Below are positions 1 to 7,325 of a stretch of DNA of 64,000 nucleotides, piece after piece (position 1 is the first letter of the stretch; the number at the start of each line of letters is the position of its first letter). The translations under genes and the position numbers were made by a program. This DNA comes from Pseudomonas lurida (GTDB lineage Bacteria > Pseudomonadota > Gammaproteobacteria > Pseudomonadales > Pseudomonadaceae): assembly GCF_013522705.1 (NCBI RefSeq), contig NZ_JAAMRE010000009.1, positions 62,001-126,000 of the forward strand, written 5' to 3'. The notes under the pieces were generated by a model, which was not told the DNA's origin, made no database searches, and saw only the letters and a list, made by a program, of their open reading frames with translations.

Positions 1-554
1 AGACCGTACGGCAAAATTACAGTAGACCAGCACTGGATGACTTCGCAGCAGAGATGACTGAATTTTTTGATTCTATGCACCAAGCAGCGATTAATCGCAC
101 GCGCTCTGTAGAGCACATTTCAGTACGTATTTCGGACGAAAAAAGTCTCAACACCGTTACGGGTACGGGACTGTGTGAAAAAGGGCCTTTAGTCGAACCT
201 AAGCGCGCCGTGGGGTTTACCGAAAGATCACCCATGCCCGCTTGTGGAGACCCGGAAACGTGTCTGTTCTGTGAATTTTATGCCGTCCATGCAGACGAGG
301 AGGATATCCGTCGCCTTTTGTCGTTGCGTTATATAATTCAGGCAACTAAGGCTCAGCTGTCTGTTGAACATTGGGAAATTAAATTTGGCCCAACCAGCCA
401 CCGTATTGATGAAGTGCTGTCGGTCATACAAGACACCGACGAAAAAATCGATAAAACTATTAGACAGGTGCGTGAAGAGGTCGAGTTAGGTGCCCTAGAT
501 CCATTCTGGTCTATTCACTTTGACACATTGGTCACTGTGGGCGAGGTTTCATGA
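1..554 (+). CDS. C-terminal part of a tyrosine recombinase (GmtY-like); start lies before the window
   Basis: The reading frame is open from base 3 without a stop, so the ATG at 54 is probably internal and the gene begins upstream of the window. The first visible residues, TVRQNYSRP, look like the end of a tyrosine-recombinase catalytic domain, with the attacking Tyr encoded at 18-20. A Cys cluster follows (CGDPETCLFC, bases about 240-272), then AVHADEEDIRRLLSLRY and a helical tail. Similar Cys-bearing tails occur on recombinases that act in trios. The stop overlaps the next start (ATGA at 551), so the genes are translationally coupled. Its role would be site-specific integration and excision of the island with the next two genes. 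That role is inferred from context and a partial sequence. Confidence 0.7.
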   Translation, partial: TVRQNYSRPALDDFAAEMTEFFDSMHQAAINRTRSVEHISVRISDEKSLNTVTGTGLCEKGPLVEPKRAVGFTERSPMPACGDPETCLFCEFYAVHADEEDIRRLLSLRYIIQATKAQLSVEHWEIKFGPTSHRIDEVLSVIQDTDEKIDKTIRQVREEVELGALDPFWSIHFDTLVTVGEVS

Positions 555-2560
555 GTAACATTTCCAGTCTCCTACTCAATCAGTGGCAAGAAAATCAATT
601 GCCCGACACCTACACCAGCGCAACTCAATATCTTGCAACTCATAAAGACTTTATTATTTCCGGCACGACATCAGGGACGGTCGTTTCCCGATACCAAGAT
701 GACGAATGGAATATGAAAATGTATGACGCGCAAGGCAGATGTGTCTACAACTTTGTGAGCTGGCTTCCAGATTCATTCCACCCGACAGCAAACACGATTG
801 TCGGTGAGTTAAAAGAGATTCAGTTCGCGCGCCTGTATTGTTACCCCAAGCCCCGCAAGCCTAGCTCGGTCGGATTAATATCTTCTAGGAAGCTAGCTCG
901 CCTGGCACTCAACAATAACATATCTTTACGCGAGTTATTCAATGAAGAAAACCTAAAAAAAGTGCTGTTACAGAGCTATGCAGCAATGCCAACAGGACAA
1001 ATGTCCGAAATTTTAAAGCTTATAAAAGAACTATTTAGCATACGAGCAAAGCACCCCGACTTTATTTTCGCTCCAAATAATTATGAAATAATAGAGCGCA
1101 TGCAATCCCTTTATAACCACCCAAATAATCAAAGACATAACTCACAGCAAACCAAAATAATTCCTTCCCGCTTGTACGCAGCGTTCATCACTGCGTTTAA
1201 CGAGGAGTTAGATGCTTTCAATGCCAACGCGGACGCAATAGTCGAACTGTTTAGACTACGAAAAAACAACATACTATTCGGACTATCTACTTCGAGATTC
1301 TCCTCCTACAAAAATTCTGTTTCCTGGACTTATGCAGTTGCACATCAAGGGCTTTGTGCTTTTTTCGAAATACAATCTATTGCCAATTGGGTTGACTTGC
1401 GCGGATATATTGGTGAGATTCAATGCGCTGCAAAATACTGGATACATTTATTTTCCGGCATGCGAGACAATGAAGCTAGACTTTTGCCTGCTGACACCTA
1501 TAAATCGATGAAAACTCGCGATGCGAATATTACGATTTTGCATGGCTATACTTCGAAGCTATCTGGGCAAAACCATACAGCAACATTTTGGATGACAGCC
1601 GGAATAATGGAGAAAGGCACTATTGCTGCCTGCCATGTGGGAACAATCGCTGCAATACTGAATGAGTATGATCAATCCGATTTAAGCCAATACCCGCTAT
1701 TCCCTCCTCTAACGGCAGGTCCGGGGGGACAAGTTCAAGTCTACGAGGGCGCACCGGTTATCAGCACAAGCGGCAATGTTCATTCATTAAAGAGACTAAC
1801 CGCTCGATGGCCTAAGCTGGTCGTTCAAGAAGAGGATATCCGAGAACTTGAGCAGTTTGACGGCTTTCGAGATTGGCGCAACGATGCCGATGTCAAATTG
1901 GGGACGCCGTGGCTGTTGGCGAGTCATCAATGCCGTCGTTCGCTCGCAGTTTATTGTGCCCGATCAGGTCTAGTCTCTATTGGCTCATTGGCGCTTCAAT
2001 TCAAGCATCTAACCGAAGTAATGACGTCATATTATCGCAGAGGTAATGCCTTTGCTGTTAACTTCCTTCAGTCAGATGATGCTCAGGGATGGCTAGATGA
2101 GTTGGAGTACGAGCGTCAGAAAGTTCAGTATATAGAATACGAGAAAAATGTAATAAATACGTCTAGCCGCCTATGGGGAGGTGAGGGCAATCGCATCCAG
2201 GTGGCGCGAGACAAAGGCCATCCGCTGATTATAACGACGGATAGATCTGCGACAGAAATAAAGTTCATAAAGGGTGAAATGACCTATAAAACTAGCCCGA
2301 TTGGTGGTTGTACGAATCTTGATCACTGCGACAAGATTTCCTTCACCAGCATTTTTGCCTGTATCGATTGCGAAAAATCAATTCTTGATGATGATCGCAG
2401 TCTAAAGAATATCAAACGAGGTCTAAATAACCTGAAGCGCGAGCAATCCCTATTTGTTGCTAAAAACCCACTACACCAGCAACTGGCGCTAGAGATCAGA
2501 GCGATATACGAAAAGCTGGAGAAACGCGGTCTGCTAGAGAAGATGGAGGCGATTTTATGA
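551..2560 (+). CDS. Large tyrosine recombinase (GmtZ-like integrase), 669 aa
   Basis: The C-terminal half carries a full tyrosine-recombinase signature: Arg305 in SGMRDNEA, Lys336 in TSKLSG, His459 and Arg462 in HQCRR, His486 in QFKHLT, and Tyr494/495 in MTSYY. It should therefore cut and rejoin DNA through a 3'-phosphotyrosine bond. The first 280 residues show no domain I recognise and would hold the DNA-binding part. After the catalytic domain there are four Cys (GGCTNLDHC then ACIDC, about residues 577-618) that could bind zinc. It overlaps both neighbours by four bases, forming a compact operon. Position and size fit the second gene of a Gamma-Mobile-Trio core (gmtY-gmtZ-gmtX). The recombinase call is firm; the GMT name rests on layout. 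Confidence 0.8.
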   Translation: MSNISSLLLNQWQENQLPDTYTSATQYLATHKDFIISGTTSGTVVSRYQDDEWNMKMYDAQGRCVYNFVSWLPDSFHPTANTIVGELKEIQFARLYCYPKPRKPSSVGLISSRKLARLALNNNISLRELFNEENLKKVLLQSYAAMPTGQMSEILKLIKELFSIRAKHPDFIFAPNNYEIIERMQSLYNHPNNQRHNSQQTKIIPSRLYAAFITAFNEELDAFNANADAIVELFRLRKNNILFGLSTSRFSSYKNSVSWTYAVAHQGLCAFFEIQSIANWVDLRGYIGEIQCAAKYWIHLFSGMRDNEARLLPADTYKSMKTRDANITILHGYTSKLSGQNHTATFWMTAGIMEKGTIAACHVGTIAAILNEYDQSDLSQYPLFPPLTAGPGGQVQVYEGAPVISTSGNVHSLKRLTARWPKLVVQEEDIRELEQFDGFRDWRNDADVKLGTPWLLASHQCRRSLAVYCARSGLVSIGSLALQFKHLTEVMTSYYRRGNAFAVNFLQSDDAQGWLDELEYERQKVQYIEYEKNVINTSSRLWGGEGNRIQVARDKGHPLIITTDRSATEIKFIKGEMTYKTSPIGGCTNLDHCDKISFTSIFACIDCEKSILDDDRSLKNIKRGLNNLKREQSLFVAKNPLHQQLALEIRAIYEKLEKRGLLEKMEAIL

Positions 2561-2982
2561 GTGCTCTTGAGAACTACAGGGCCGCGCTTTTTCGGTTGAT
2601 TGAGGGAAAGCCGCACAATGTGCCGAAAGGCTCCGCGATCAACAAAGATACCGTTGCCCTTGAAGCAGGTCGCAAGCGAGGATCGATCAAAAAAAGCCGT
2701 GAAGAACATGCTGGGCTCATTAAATCAATTGAAGCCGCATCGACAGCACAGCAACAAAAATCAAAGCGACCTTTCACCCACGATGCCGAAAAGCAAAAGG
2801 CACTAAAGAAGGCCGCTCAGGAGCAGTTTGAAACCATTAAAGAAGATTACCATTTAGCTCTCACAAAGATCGTTTCATTAGTGCATGAGAACCACATTCT
2901 TAAAGAACGAATCAAGGAGTTTGCGCAAGCCAAGGAGCGAACAAATAAAATTTTTGCGATGGAAAGGCCGACGAAAGTTTGA
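2557..2982 (+). CDS. Small basic coiled-coil protein, third gene of the recombinase module (GmtX-like)
   Basis: This 141-aa protein starts within the last codons of the integrase gene (ATGA overlap at 2557). Residues about 25-45 (SAINKDTVALEAGRKRGSIK) look like a short helix-turn-helix. A long charged helix fills the C-terminal half (EQFETIKEDYHLAL...ENHILKERIKEFAQAKE) and probably forms a coiled coil. Small proteins of this type accompany paired or triple tyrosine recombinases and are thought to bind DNA or help assemble the synaptic complex. No enzymatic motif is visible. The gene ends the plus-strand operon and the next genes are on the opposite strand. I am confident it is expressed with the recombinases; its exact role is inferred. 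Confidence 0.65.
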   Translation: MSALENYRAALFRLIEGKPHNVPKGSAINKDTVALEAGRKRGSIKKSREEHAGLIKSIEAASTAQQQKSKRPFTHDAEKQKALKKAAQEQFETIKEDYHLALTKIVSLVHENHILKERIKEFAQAKERTNKIFAMERPTKV

Positions 2983-3278
2983 ACAGCTAACTTATCATTG
3001 GCAAATGTAGTAAGTGGGCTAAGCGGCACTCCGAAGCAACGTGCCGCTATATGTAAGTAATGGATGAAACCGGATATACCCAGACGCTGTCGGCACCATT
3101 TCTTTGACCCGTGAGTCGCGTTACGAATATAGTTCAAGCCATTCGAAATTGTATTTTCGTCTTTTTATTAAAGGCGCCGCTACTTTTCTCGGAATAAATT
3201 AAGAAAAAACAACACAAGCCTCAGCAGCCCAAAAAATTAATTATACCTATCGCACGTTGAGCGAGAGTAATTTTAGAT
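2983..3278. other. AT-rich intergenic region between the recombinase operon and the cargo
   Basis: This gap separates convergent transcription units. It contains one clear inverted repeat: AGCGGCAC (3022-3029) and GTGCCGCT (3041-3048), perfect 8-bp arms with an 11-nt loop, 40 bp after the GmtX-like stop. No T-tract follows on the plus strand, so it is not a textbook intrinsic terminator. I see no other gene or RNA here. Confidence 0.5.
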
Positions 3279-4349
3279 CTACATCCTTGGGTCTTCGAAT
3301 GGGATTTCATCGACGGAAAATTCGATTCCACCATGAAGACCTTTTATGTCCAGATCATACTCTTCGTTAATCAGTTCGCCGCCGTCATCTTCAAAGAACA
3401 AGTCCATTTCGACTGAAAACTCTTTTTCTTGCTCTTCTTCCCGCTCTATCGAATCAAATGTATAAAGTCTATCGTCTTCTCGGTCGTAATAGCTATTTTC
3501 GAAGTCCGGCCCCGATGCATCGACCTTAAACTTAACAACCATATCGAATTTTATACTGCAGCTTTCATCGTTGATTTTGATGATTTCAGGCTCGAAAGCC
3601 CCTATTTCAACAACTTCAAAACTATCTACTTCCGCATCTTCCCATGTTGAATAATTATAAGCTTCAGCCTCATTTAACTGTGCCTGCAGATTGAGCCTAA
3701 TTTCATCTCTCTTGCTCTCAAGGAATTGCTCAACGAATTTTGCCCGTTTGTCATGCCTATTATAGATATCAAGCATTGCACTGAGGGTATCTACGCTTAT
3801 GAACTTCTCATTTGCCGCGCAGAAAGCTTTGTGGTCAGGATCAGAAGACACAACATATGTCTTCTCATCAACCTTTAAGTGCTGACGGATAGATAAAAGA
3901 GTAAAGGCGTCTCTAAACTCGTTTGGTTTACTGGAGCTGAATGGTGTCACATGATCGAAAAACATGTTTATAATTTCATTACCATCAACACCAGACATAT
4001 CCAAAACGGTCGCATTTGATTTAGTAATAAACCCTTCAAAAGTCCGCAATGCCATTGCTTCAACGTCAGGTTCATGAATCTCAGTAAAAAGGTTCTGGAC
4101 GTTTTGATCGTGATACTCTTTCAGCACTGCCGCTTTGCGCTGAAAATTTTTAATCCCTTTTAGCGCTTCACGAATCTGACTGACAATTTTTCGCTGAACT
4201 TCTTTTACCACAATCGTGCTTGTGATGTGGTTCAGTTCGAGTCTTTGGCAAAGATCTTCAAAAGCTCGAATTGTCGTGGAATTGAAATCCAAATTTGCTT
4301 TGACAAAAAACTCTGTATCAATGAATACATTTCGTGTTTCAAGCGGCAT
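3279..4349 (-). CDS. PIN-domain nuclease-like protein, 356 aa
   Basis: The N-terminal 190 residues fit a PIN fold. There is an early acidic pair (Asp11 and Glu13 in FIDTEFF), Glu50 in VVKEVQ, Asp147 in EFRDAF, and a late acidic site in VVSSDPDH (Asp170, Asp172). PIN proteins are metal-dependent RNases, often toxins or defence effectors. The last 150 residues are very acidic (for example IEREEEQEKE and DLFFEDDGG) and may be a regulatory or sensing domain. The start lies 5 bp after the stop of the 108-aa gene, with an AAAGGGA ribosome site, so the two are co-translated. Base composition is AT-rich like the rest of the island. Whether it is a toxin, a nuclease effector or an RNA-processing enzyme cannot be told from sequence. 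It resembles larger PIN proteins of the DUF4935 kind. Confidence 0.65.
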   Translation of the reverse strand: MPLETRNVFIDTEFFVKANLDFNSTTIRAFEDLCQRLELNHITSTIVVKEVQRKIVSQIREALKGIKNFQRKAAVLKEYHDQNVQNLFTEIHEPDVEAMALRTFEGFITKSNATVLDMSGVDGNEIINMFFDHVTPFSSSKPNEFRDAFTLLSIRQHLKVDEKTYVVSSDPDHKAFCAANEKFISVDTLSAMLDIYNRHDKRAKFVEQFLESKRDEIRLNLQAQLNEAEAYNYSTWEDAEVDSFEVVEIGAFEPEIIKINDESCSIKFDMVVKFKVDASGPDFENSYYDREDDRLYTFDSIEREEEQEKEFSVEMDLFFEDDGGELINEEYDLDIKGLHGGIEFSVDEIPFEDPRM

Positions 4350-4354
4350 TCCCT

Positions 4355-4681
4355 TTACCCCATTACGAATTTTGTTTTGCCCAAGATGTTTTTATAAACC
4401 AAATCATAAATTCTTTGCGCAATTTGTTTATCATACTCAATTCTAAAACCGACGATTGTTACCCCTTCCACCGACCAGCTACCGCCGTCCGAGGCATCAG
4501 AGTAAATCCACCAAATAGTCTTTCCCTTCTCTACCGCAAACCAGTTTGCGAAGCCGGATGGGAGCTTTTCGCACAGCAAGCCCATAGCTTCGCTCTCGCC
4601 AGCCTTAGCCCACGTGCGGAATCGTTCGACCTTTTCGCCGGTCTCGCGAATCAAATTCTGAATGCTGTTGCGGCTCTGCAT
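4355..4681 (-). CDS. Unrecognised 108-aa protein upstream of the PIN gene
   Basis: I do not recognise this family. The protein is soluble and mixed, with a helical first third (IQNLIRETGEKVERFRTWAK) and a strand-rich middle (FAVEKGKTIWWIYSDASDGGSW). It has no signal peptide or membrane segment. A good ribosome site (GGAG, 7 nt spacing) precedes the ATG at 4681. Its stop sits 5 bp before the PIN gene start, so it is probably an antitoxin, a specificity subunit or a partner of that protein. That is inference from position only. Confidence 0.5.
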   Translation of the reverse strand: MQSRNSIQNLIRETGEKVERFRTWAKAGESEAMGLLCEKLPSGFANWFAVEKGKTIWWIYSDASDGGSWSVEGVTIVGFRIEYDKQIAQRIYDLVYKNILGKTKFVMG

Positions 4682-4754
4682 TGCTACTCCTGCCGACTAA
4701 TGATCAAGGCGTGAGAGTGACCTGCATTTCTTTATATTCCAATATGGGCGTGCC

Positions 4755-4776
4755 TAATTGAGGTAACGCTCAATTA
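4755..4776. repeat. Hairpin over the SLATT stop codon
   Basis: TAATTGAG (4755-4762) and CTCAATTA (4769-4776) are perfect 8-bp inverted arms with a 6-nt loop. They overlap the stop codon of the SLATT gene (4770-4772). No T-run follows on the minus strand, so this is more likely an RNA-stability or attenuating hairpin than a full terminator. It separates the RT-SLATT part of the cargo from the PIN part. Confidence 0.5.
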
Positions 4777-5408
4777 AGGGAAAGGCGTAAAATCACCGGA
4801 ATTAGAGCAATAATGGATACTATCCAGAATAAAAGGTAGTACCATATACTTGAAAAAAACCATACAACTCTAACTTTTCTTTCCTGACATGAGCTAATAT
4901 TTTTGCTTATGAATTCCGGAGCCAACCTGCGTTCAGCAAGAAACAGCTGATCATCTAATGGAGCGTGGTTAACGTCATAGCGACTTTGGATTGCTTCATA
5001 TTCATCTGATAGCTCACCGCATGCACTCCAGTTGCCTGGCACATCGTCCAACTTGAAAATCTCACGTTGAAGCCTACGCTGTAGGGCATTCAGTTCCTCA
5101 GCATTTTTGTGCAGCGCGTCCGCATTAGATCCATTTCGTGCTCCCCACTCCATCAGGGAAATAGCTAGCAAGAAAATGCCGGACAAAATCGAAAGAGCTG
5201 TCAGGTAATTATCAAGACTGGGAGATCGCAAAATCTCGGATGAGTATATTTTCTGGATTACGGCAAGGCATATCGTAATCACGGAGAAAAAAGTCAAACT
5301 AACTGTAGAGAATAGTTCTTTTCTTTTAAGGCGTCGCGCGGCGTTGTAACGAGCCCCGGCAGTTCGCCATATTGTAGTTCGTAGCTCAGCGAGATAGTCC
5401 TTCATCAT
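4770..5408 (-). CDS. SLATT-domain membrane protein, predicted effector of the RT system
   Basis: This 212-aa protein has two closely spaced N-terminal membrane helices (about 35-52 and 68-88), a cytosolic helical region with an amphipathic stretch (residues 96-120, ALHKNAEELNALQRRLQRE), and a third hydrophobic helix at the C-terminus (about 183-208). This is the SLATT layout. These proteins are proposed pore-forming effectors in nucleotide- or nucleic-acid-triggered bacterial immunity, and one SLATT family has been reported next to reverse transcriptases. It is encoded just downstream of the RT and the structured spacer RNA. Its ribosome site (AGGA) follows directly after the T-run ending that RNA. 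Either of two adjacent ATGs (5408, 5405) could be used. Pore formation when the RT complex senses phage is inference. Confidence 0.75.
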   Translation of the reverse strand: MMKDYLAELRTTIWRTAGARYNAARRLKRKELFSTVSLTFFSVITICLAVIQKIYSSEILRSPSLDNYLTALSILSGIFLLAISLMEWGARNGSNADALHKNAEELNALQRRLQREIFKLDDVPGNWSACGELSDEYEAIQSRYDVNHAPLDDQLFLAERRLAPEFISKNISSCQERKVRVVWFFSSIWYYLLFWIVSIIALIPVILRLSLN

Positions 5409-5607
5409 GAAATCCTATAAAAAAGAGGGGAGTGCCTGAGTTTTCAGTCAGATCCACTTCCCACGCGACTGCCAAGACAGCCCGTGTGAAGGTATAACAC
5501 CAGGTGTCACGCCTGTTTTAAGAGGCCCGGAGCACTTCCGCTTTCGCATAATCGCGAAAGGTACCGCATAGCGGTAGGCACTCCCCAAAGTCAATATACA
5601 CAACCTG
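5409..5607 (-). ncRNA. Putative structured non-coding RNA between RT and SLATT genes
   Basis: Read on the minus strand, this 199-nt spacer folds strongly. A perfect 11-bp long-range stem closes it: GGGGAGTGCCT (5586 to 5576) pairs with AGGCACTCCCC (5437 to 5427). The 3' arm is followed by TCTTTTTT, as at an intrinsic terminator. Inside, next to the 5' arm, are consecutive hairpins: ACCGC/GCGGT (5563-5575), a perfect 7-bp CTTTCGC/GCGAAAG (5541-5560), and CGGA/TCCG (5528-5540). Weaker stems lie at 5501-5515 and 5491-5501. The layout resembles ncRNAs that serve as template or cofactor for defence reverse transcriptases. The structure is seen directly; the template function is inferred. No credible protein fits the spacer. 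Confidence 0.65.
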
Positions 5608-7044
5608 CTAATAAATTTCGCCTTCATCTTCATGCATGCGGGCTAAGCTCATCCGCACGTAATGCTCATAGCGCTCATTGATCTGAGCATCCGTCAATGC
5701 TATCTCTGGATCGACTCTGCCTCTATCTGCCAGAAAACTGAGCCTGTGTGCCGTAGTATCTATTACATCGTAGTCTCGTACGTACCCACCTCTGGGATTG
5801 AATTTCATCTCAAAGTAGGACTTGCTGAGCTTCTTCAGCCTAGGCACTCCCGAATCCACTAATTCTGGCACGCGGGAAAGCATCCCGAGAACAGCGTTAT
5901 CCATTTTATGGAGCAGTTTTTCGTCATTTATCTCATTGAAGTAGGCAATCCATCCGTATCGTTTATTTTGGCTAATCGCTCCTGTGATTTTCTCATTAAG
6001 TTCAAGATAGAAAATCTGAATCAGACGAGCGTCGTCTAGGTATTTGAACTTTTCCAATCTCTTGGACCGATTGTGCTTGAAGTCACTTATTTTTGCTGCA
6101 ATAGATTGCAAAAAGCGCTCCACCGTGGACTGTCTAACAGTGATAAGCGGTAGTTCAAAAATATAGCCCAAATAAGAAAAATTTTCGTTAATTAATCCAA
6201 ATTTTGTTTTATCTGAACTCAGTCCATGGAGCTGCAAGCCTCGCCTTGATAGTCGGCCTTTAACAGATTTGAAAGCGGCTGAAACGATGCTTTTTTCACC
6301 ATACATCAAAACATCATCCACGTATCTGTAGTAATGTAAACCCGAAATCTCCATCATGGATTTATCTACATCTGCCATATAAATTGCGGCAATTATATTA
6401 GATATTGCTAATCCTTGAGGCACCCCAGAGTCTTGCTGATACTGAGCATGTTTTTTGCGAGGCGTGTTTTTTGGTACTGTTGGTGTTCGCATAGCGTGCG
6501 CAACTAGATTTACAACTTTTTTCGATATTATTTTTCGGCTAAGCAGCGTCACCACACGTCGCTGATTGATTGAGTCATAAAACGTCTTAATATCTGTGCT
6601 GCACACCCATACAGAATTTCGATCCAAGTAACTGATATCTTCAGCCACTTCGCGGACATAGGTGCTCGCAACGTTTCTCGGTACTTGGTCGGGAAATACC
6701 AAAGCCAAATATTTTTGCAGCTGATGGAGCACTACCCTGTCTCTGACAATAGGTATGCTAATTACCCGTGGAGCTTTTCCTCGCCCTTTAAGCTTCAGCT
6801 TTTCAAGAAATGGTGCGAAACGGAAGGTACCGTCCATGCATTTTGCGGAAACAACTGCCAATTCGGCACCGGATCTGTCGGAAAACTGGAACCCATTTAT
6901 CCTATCTATACCTTTGGCCAACGATGAATTGAACCGCTCCCTGAACACCCACTCTAGGGCATGTGCTGAGAACATTCTGCGGAACAGCTCGTCAGCTGTG
7001 ATCCATCCTGCCTGAAACAATAACGCATCGTGTCCTTGAGTCAT
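5608..7044 (-). CDS. Reverse transcriptase, defence-associated type, 478 aa
   Basis: The polymerase core is complete: motif A STDIKTFYD (Asp151), SGVPQG (206-211) of motif B, YRYVDD (239-244) with the two catalytic aspartates, and LGY (292-294) of the following motif. The C-terminal 180 residues are helical and unfamiliar. There is no maturase or HNH domain (not a group II intron protein), no DGR-type motif, and no retron VTG motif. It therefore fits the unknown-group/Abi-like RTs that act in phage defence. The ATG at 7044 has a GGGAG ribosome site. Its partner genes are the structured RNA and SLATT protein immediately downstream. It probably makes cDNA from the adjacent RNA; the substrate is not visible from sequence. 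Confidence 0.85.
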   Translation of the reverse strand: MTQGHDALLFQAGWITADELFRRMFSAHALEWVFRERFNSSLAKGIDRINGFQFSDRSGAELAVVSAKCMDGTFRFAPFLEKLKLKGRGKAPRVISIPIVRDRVVLHQLQKYLALVFPDQVPRNVASTYVREVAEDISYLDRNSVWVCSTDIKTFYDSINQRRVVTLLSRKIISKKVVNLVAHAMRTPTVPKNTPRKKHAQYQQDSGVPQGLAISNIIAAIYMADVDKSMMEISGLHYYRYVDDVLMYGEKSIVSAAFKSVKGRLSRRGLQLHGLSSDKTKFGLINENFSYLGYIFELPLITVRQSTVERFLQSIAAKISDFKHNRSKRLEKFKYLDDARLIQIFYLELNEKITGAISQNKRYGWIAYFNEINDEKLLHKMDNAVLGMLSRVPELVDSGVPRLKKLSKSYFEMKFNPRGGYVRDYDVIDTTAHRLSFLADRGRVDPEIALTDAQINERYEHYVRMSLARMHEDEGEIY

Positions 7045-7082
7045 GGAGTTCTCCCTCGTGTTCGCAGGATTTTATCTGAAAT

Positions 7083-7098
7083 CAGATCAGATGATCTG
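7083..7098. promoter_or_regulatory. Palindrome upstream of the RT gene
   Basis: CAGATCA (7083-7089) and TGATCTG (7092-7098) are perfect 7-bp arms separated by GA. The site lies about 40-55 bp before the RT start codon, where an operator or leader hairpin would sit. The regulator is unknown. Confidence 0.4.
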
Positions 7099-7212
7099 TC
7101 CAGGTCGAACGCTCATAAGGATCAGTTCCACTGCAATGTAATGCATGGAGCTACAGCGACAAGTGCTCACTCAGGTCTCAATTTTCAAGGGGTATTTATG
7201 CCATTGAAATAC

Positions 7213-7325
7213 GGACATGGATGCACCGATGTCCACATCCAAGCCTTGTCCATATGGATTTTTTCGAAAACGTCTGAAGATCCCGTGAATCAAGGGTTAG
7301 AGGCGTTGTCCACACCTCTTTACAA
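7213..7325. mobile_element. Right end of the island with repeated TGTCC motifs
   Basis: Four copies of a TGTCC-like motif cluster before the junction: GGACAT (7213-7218, inverted), ATGTCC (7229-7234), TTGTCC (7246-7251) and TTGTCC (7306-7311). The first two form an inverted pair 10 bp apart. The last lies inside an imperfect hairpin, AGAGG to CCTCT. GC-rich phosphatase coding sequence starts within about 15 bp. Such subterminal repeats are typical binding sites for recombinases at element ends. The exact junction cannot be fixed without the left end or an empty site. Confidence 0.5.

Noticed and set aside
5608..7044. RT as a retron, group II intron or diversity-generating RT
   Set aside because: No VTG retron motif and no msr/msd upstream, no maturase/HNH domain or intron RNA, and no variable/template repeat or DGR-type motif.
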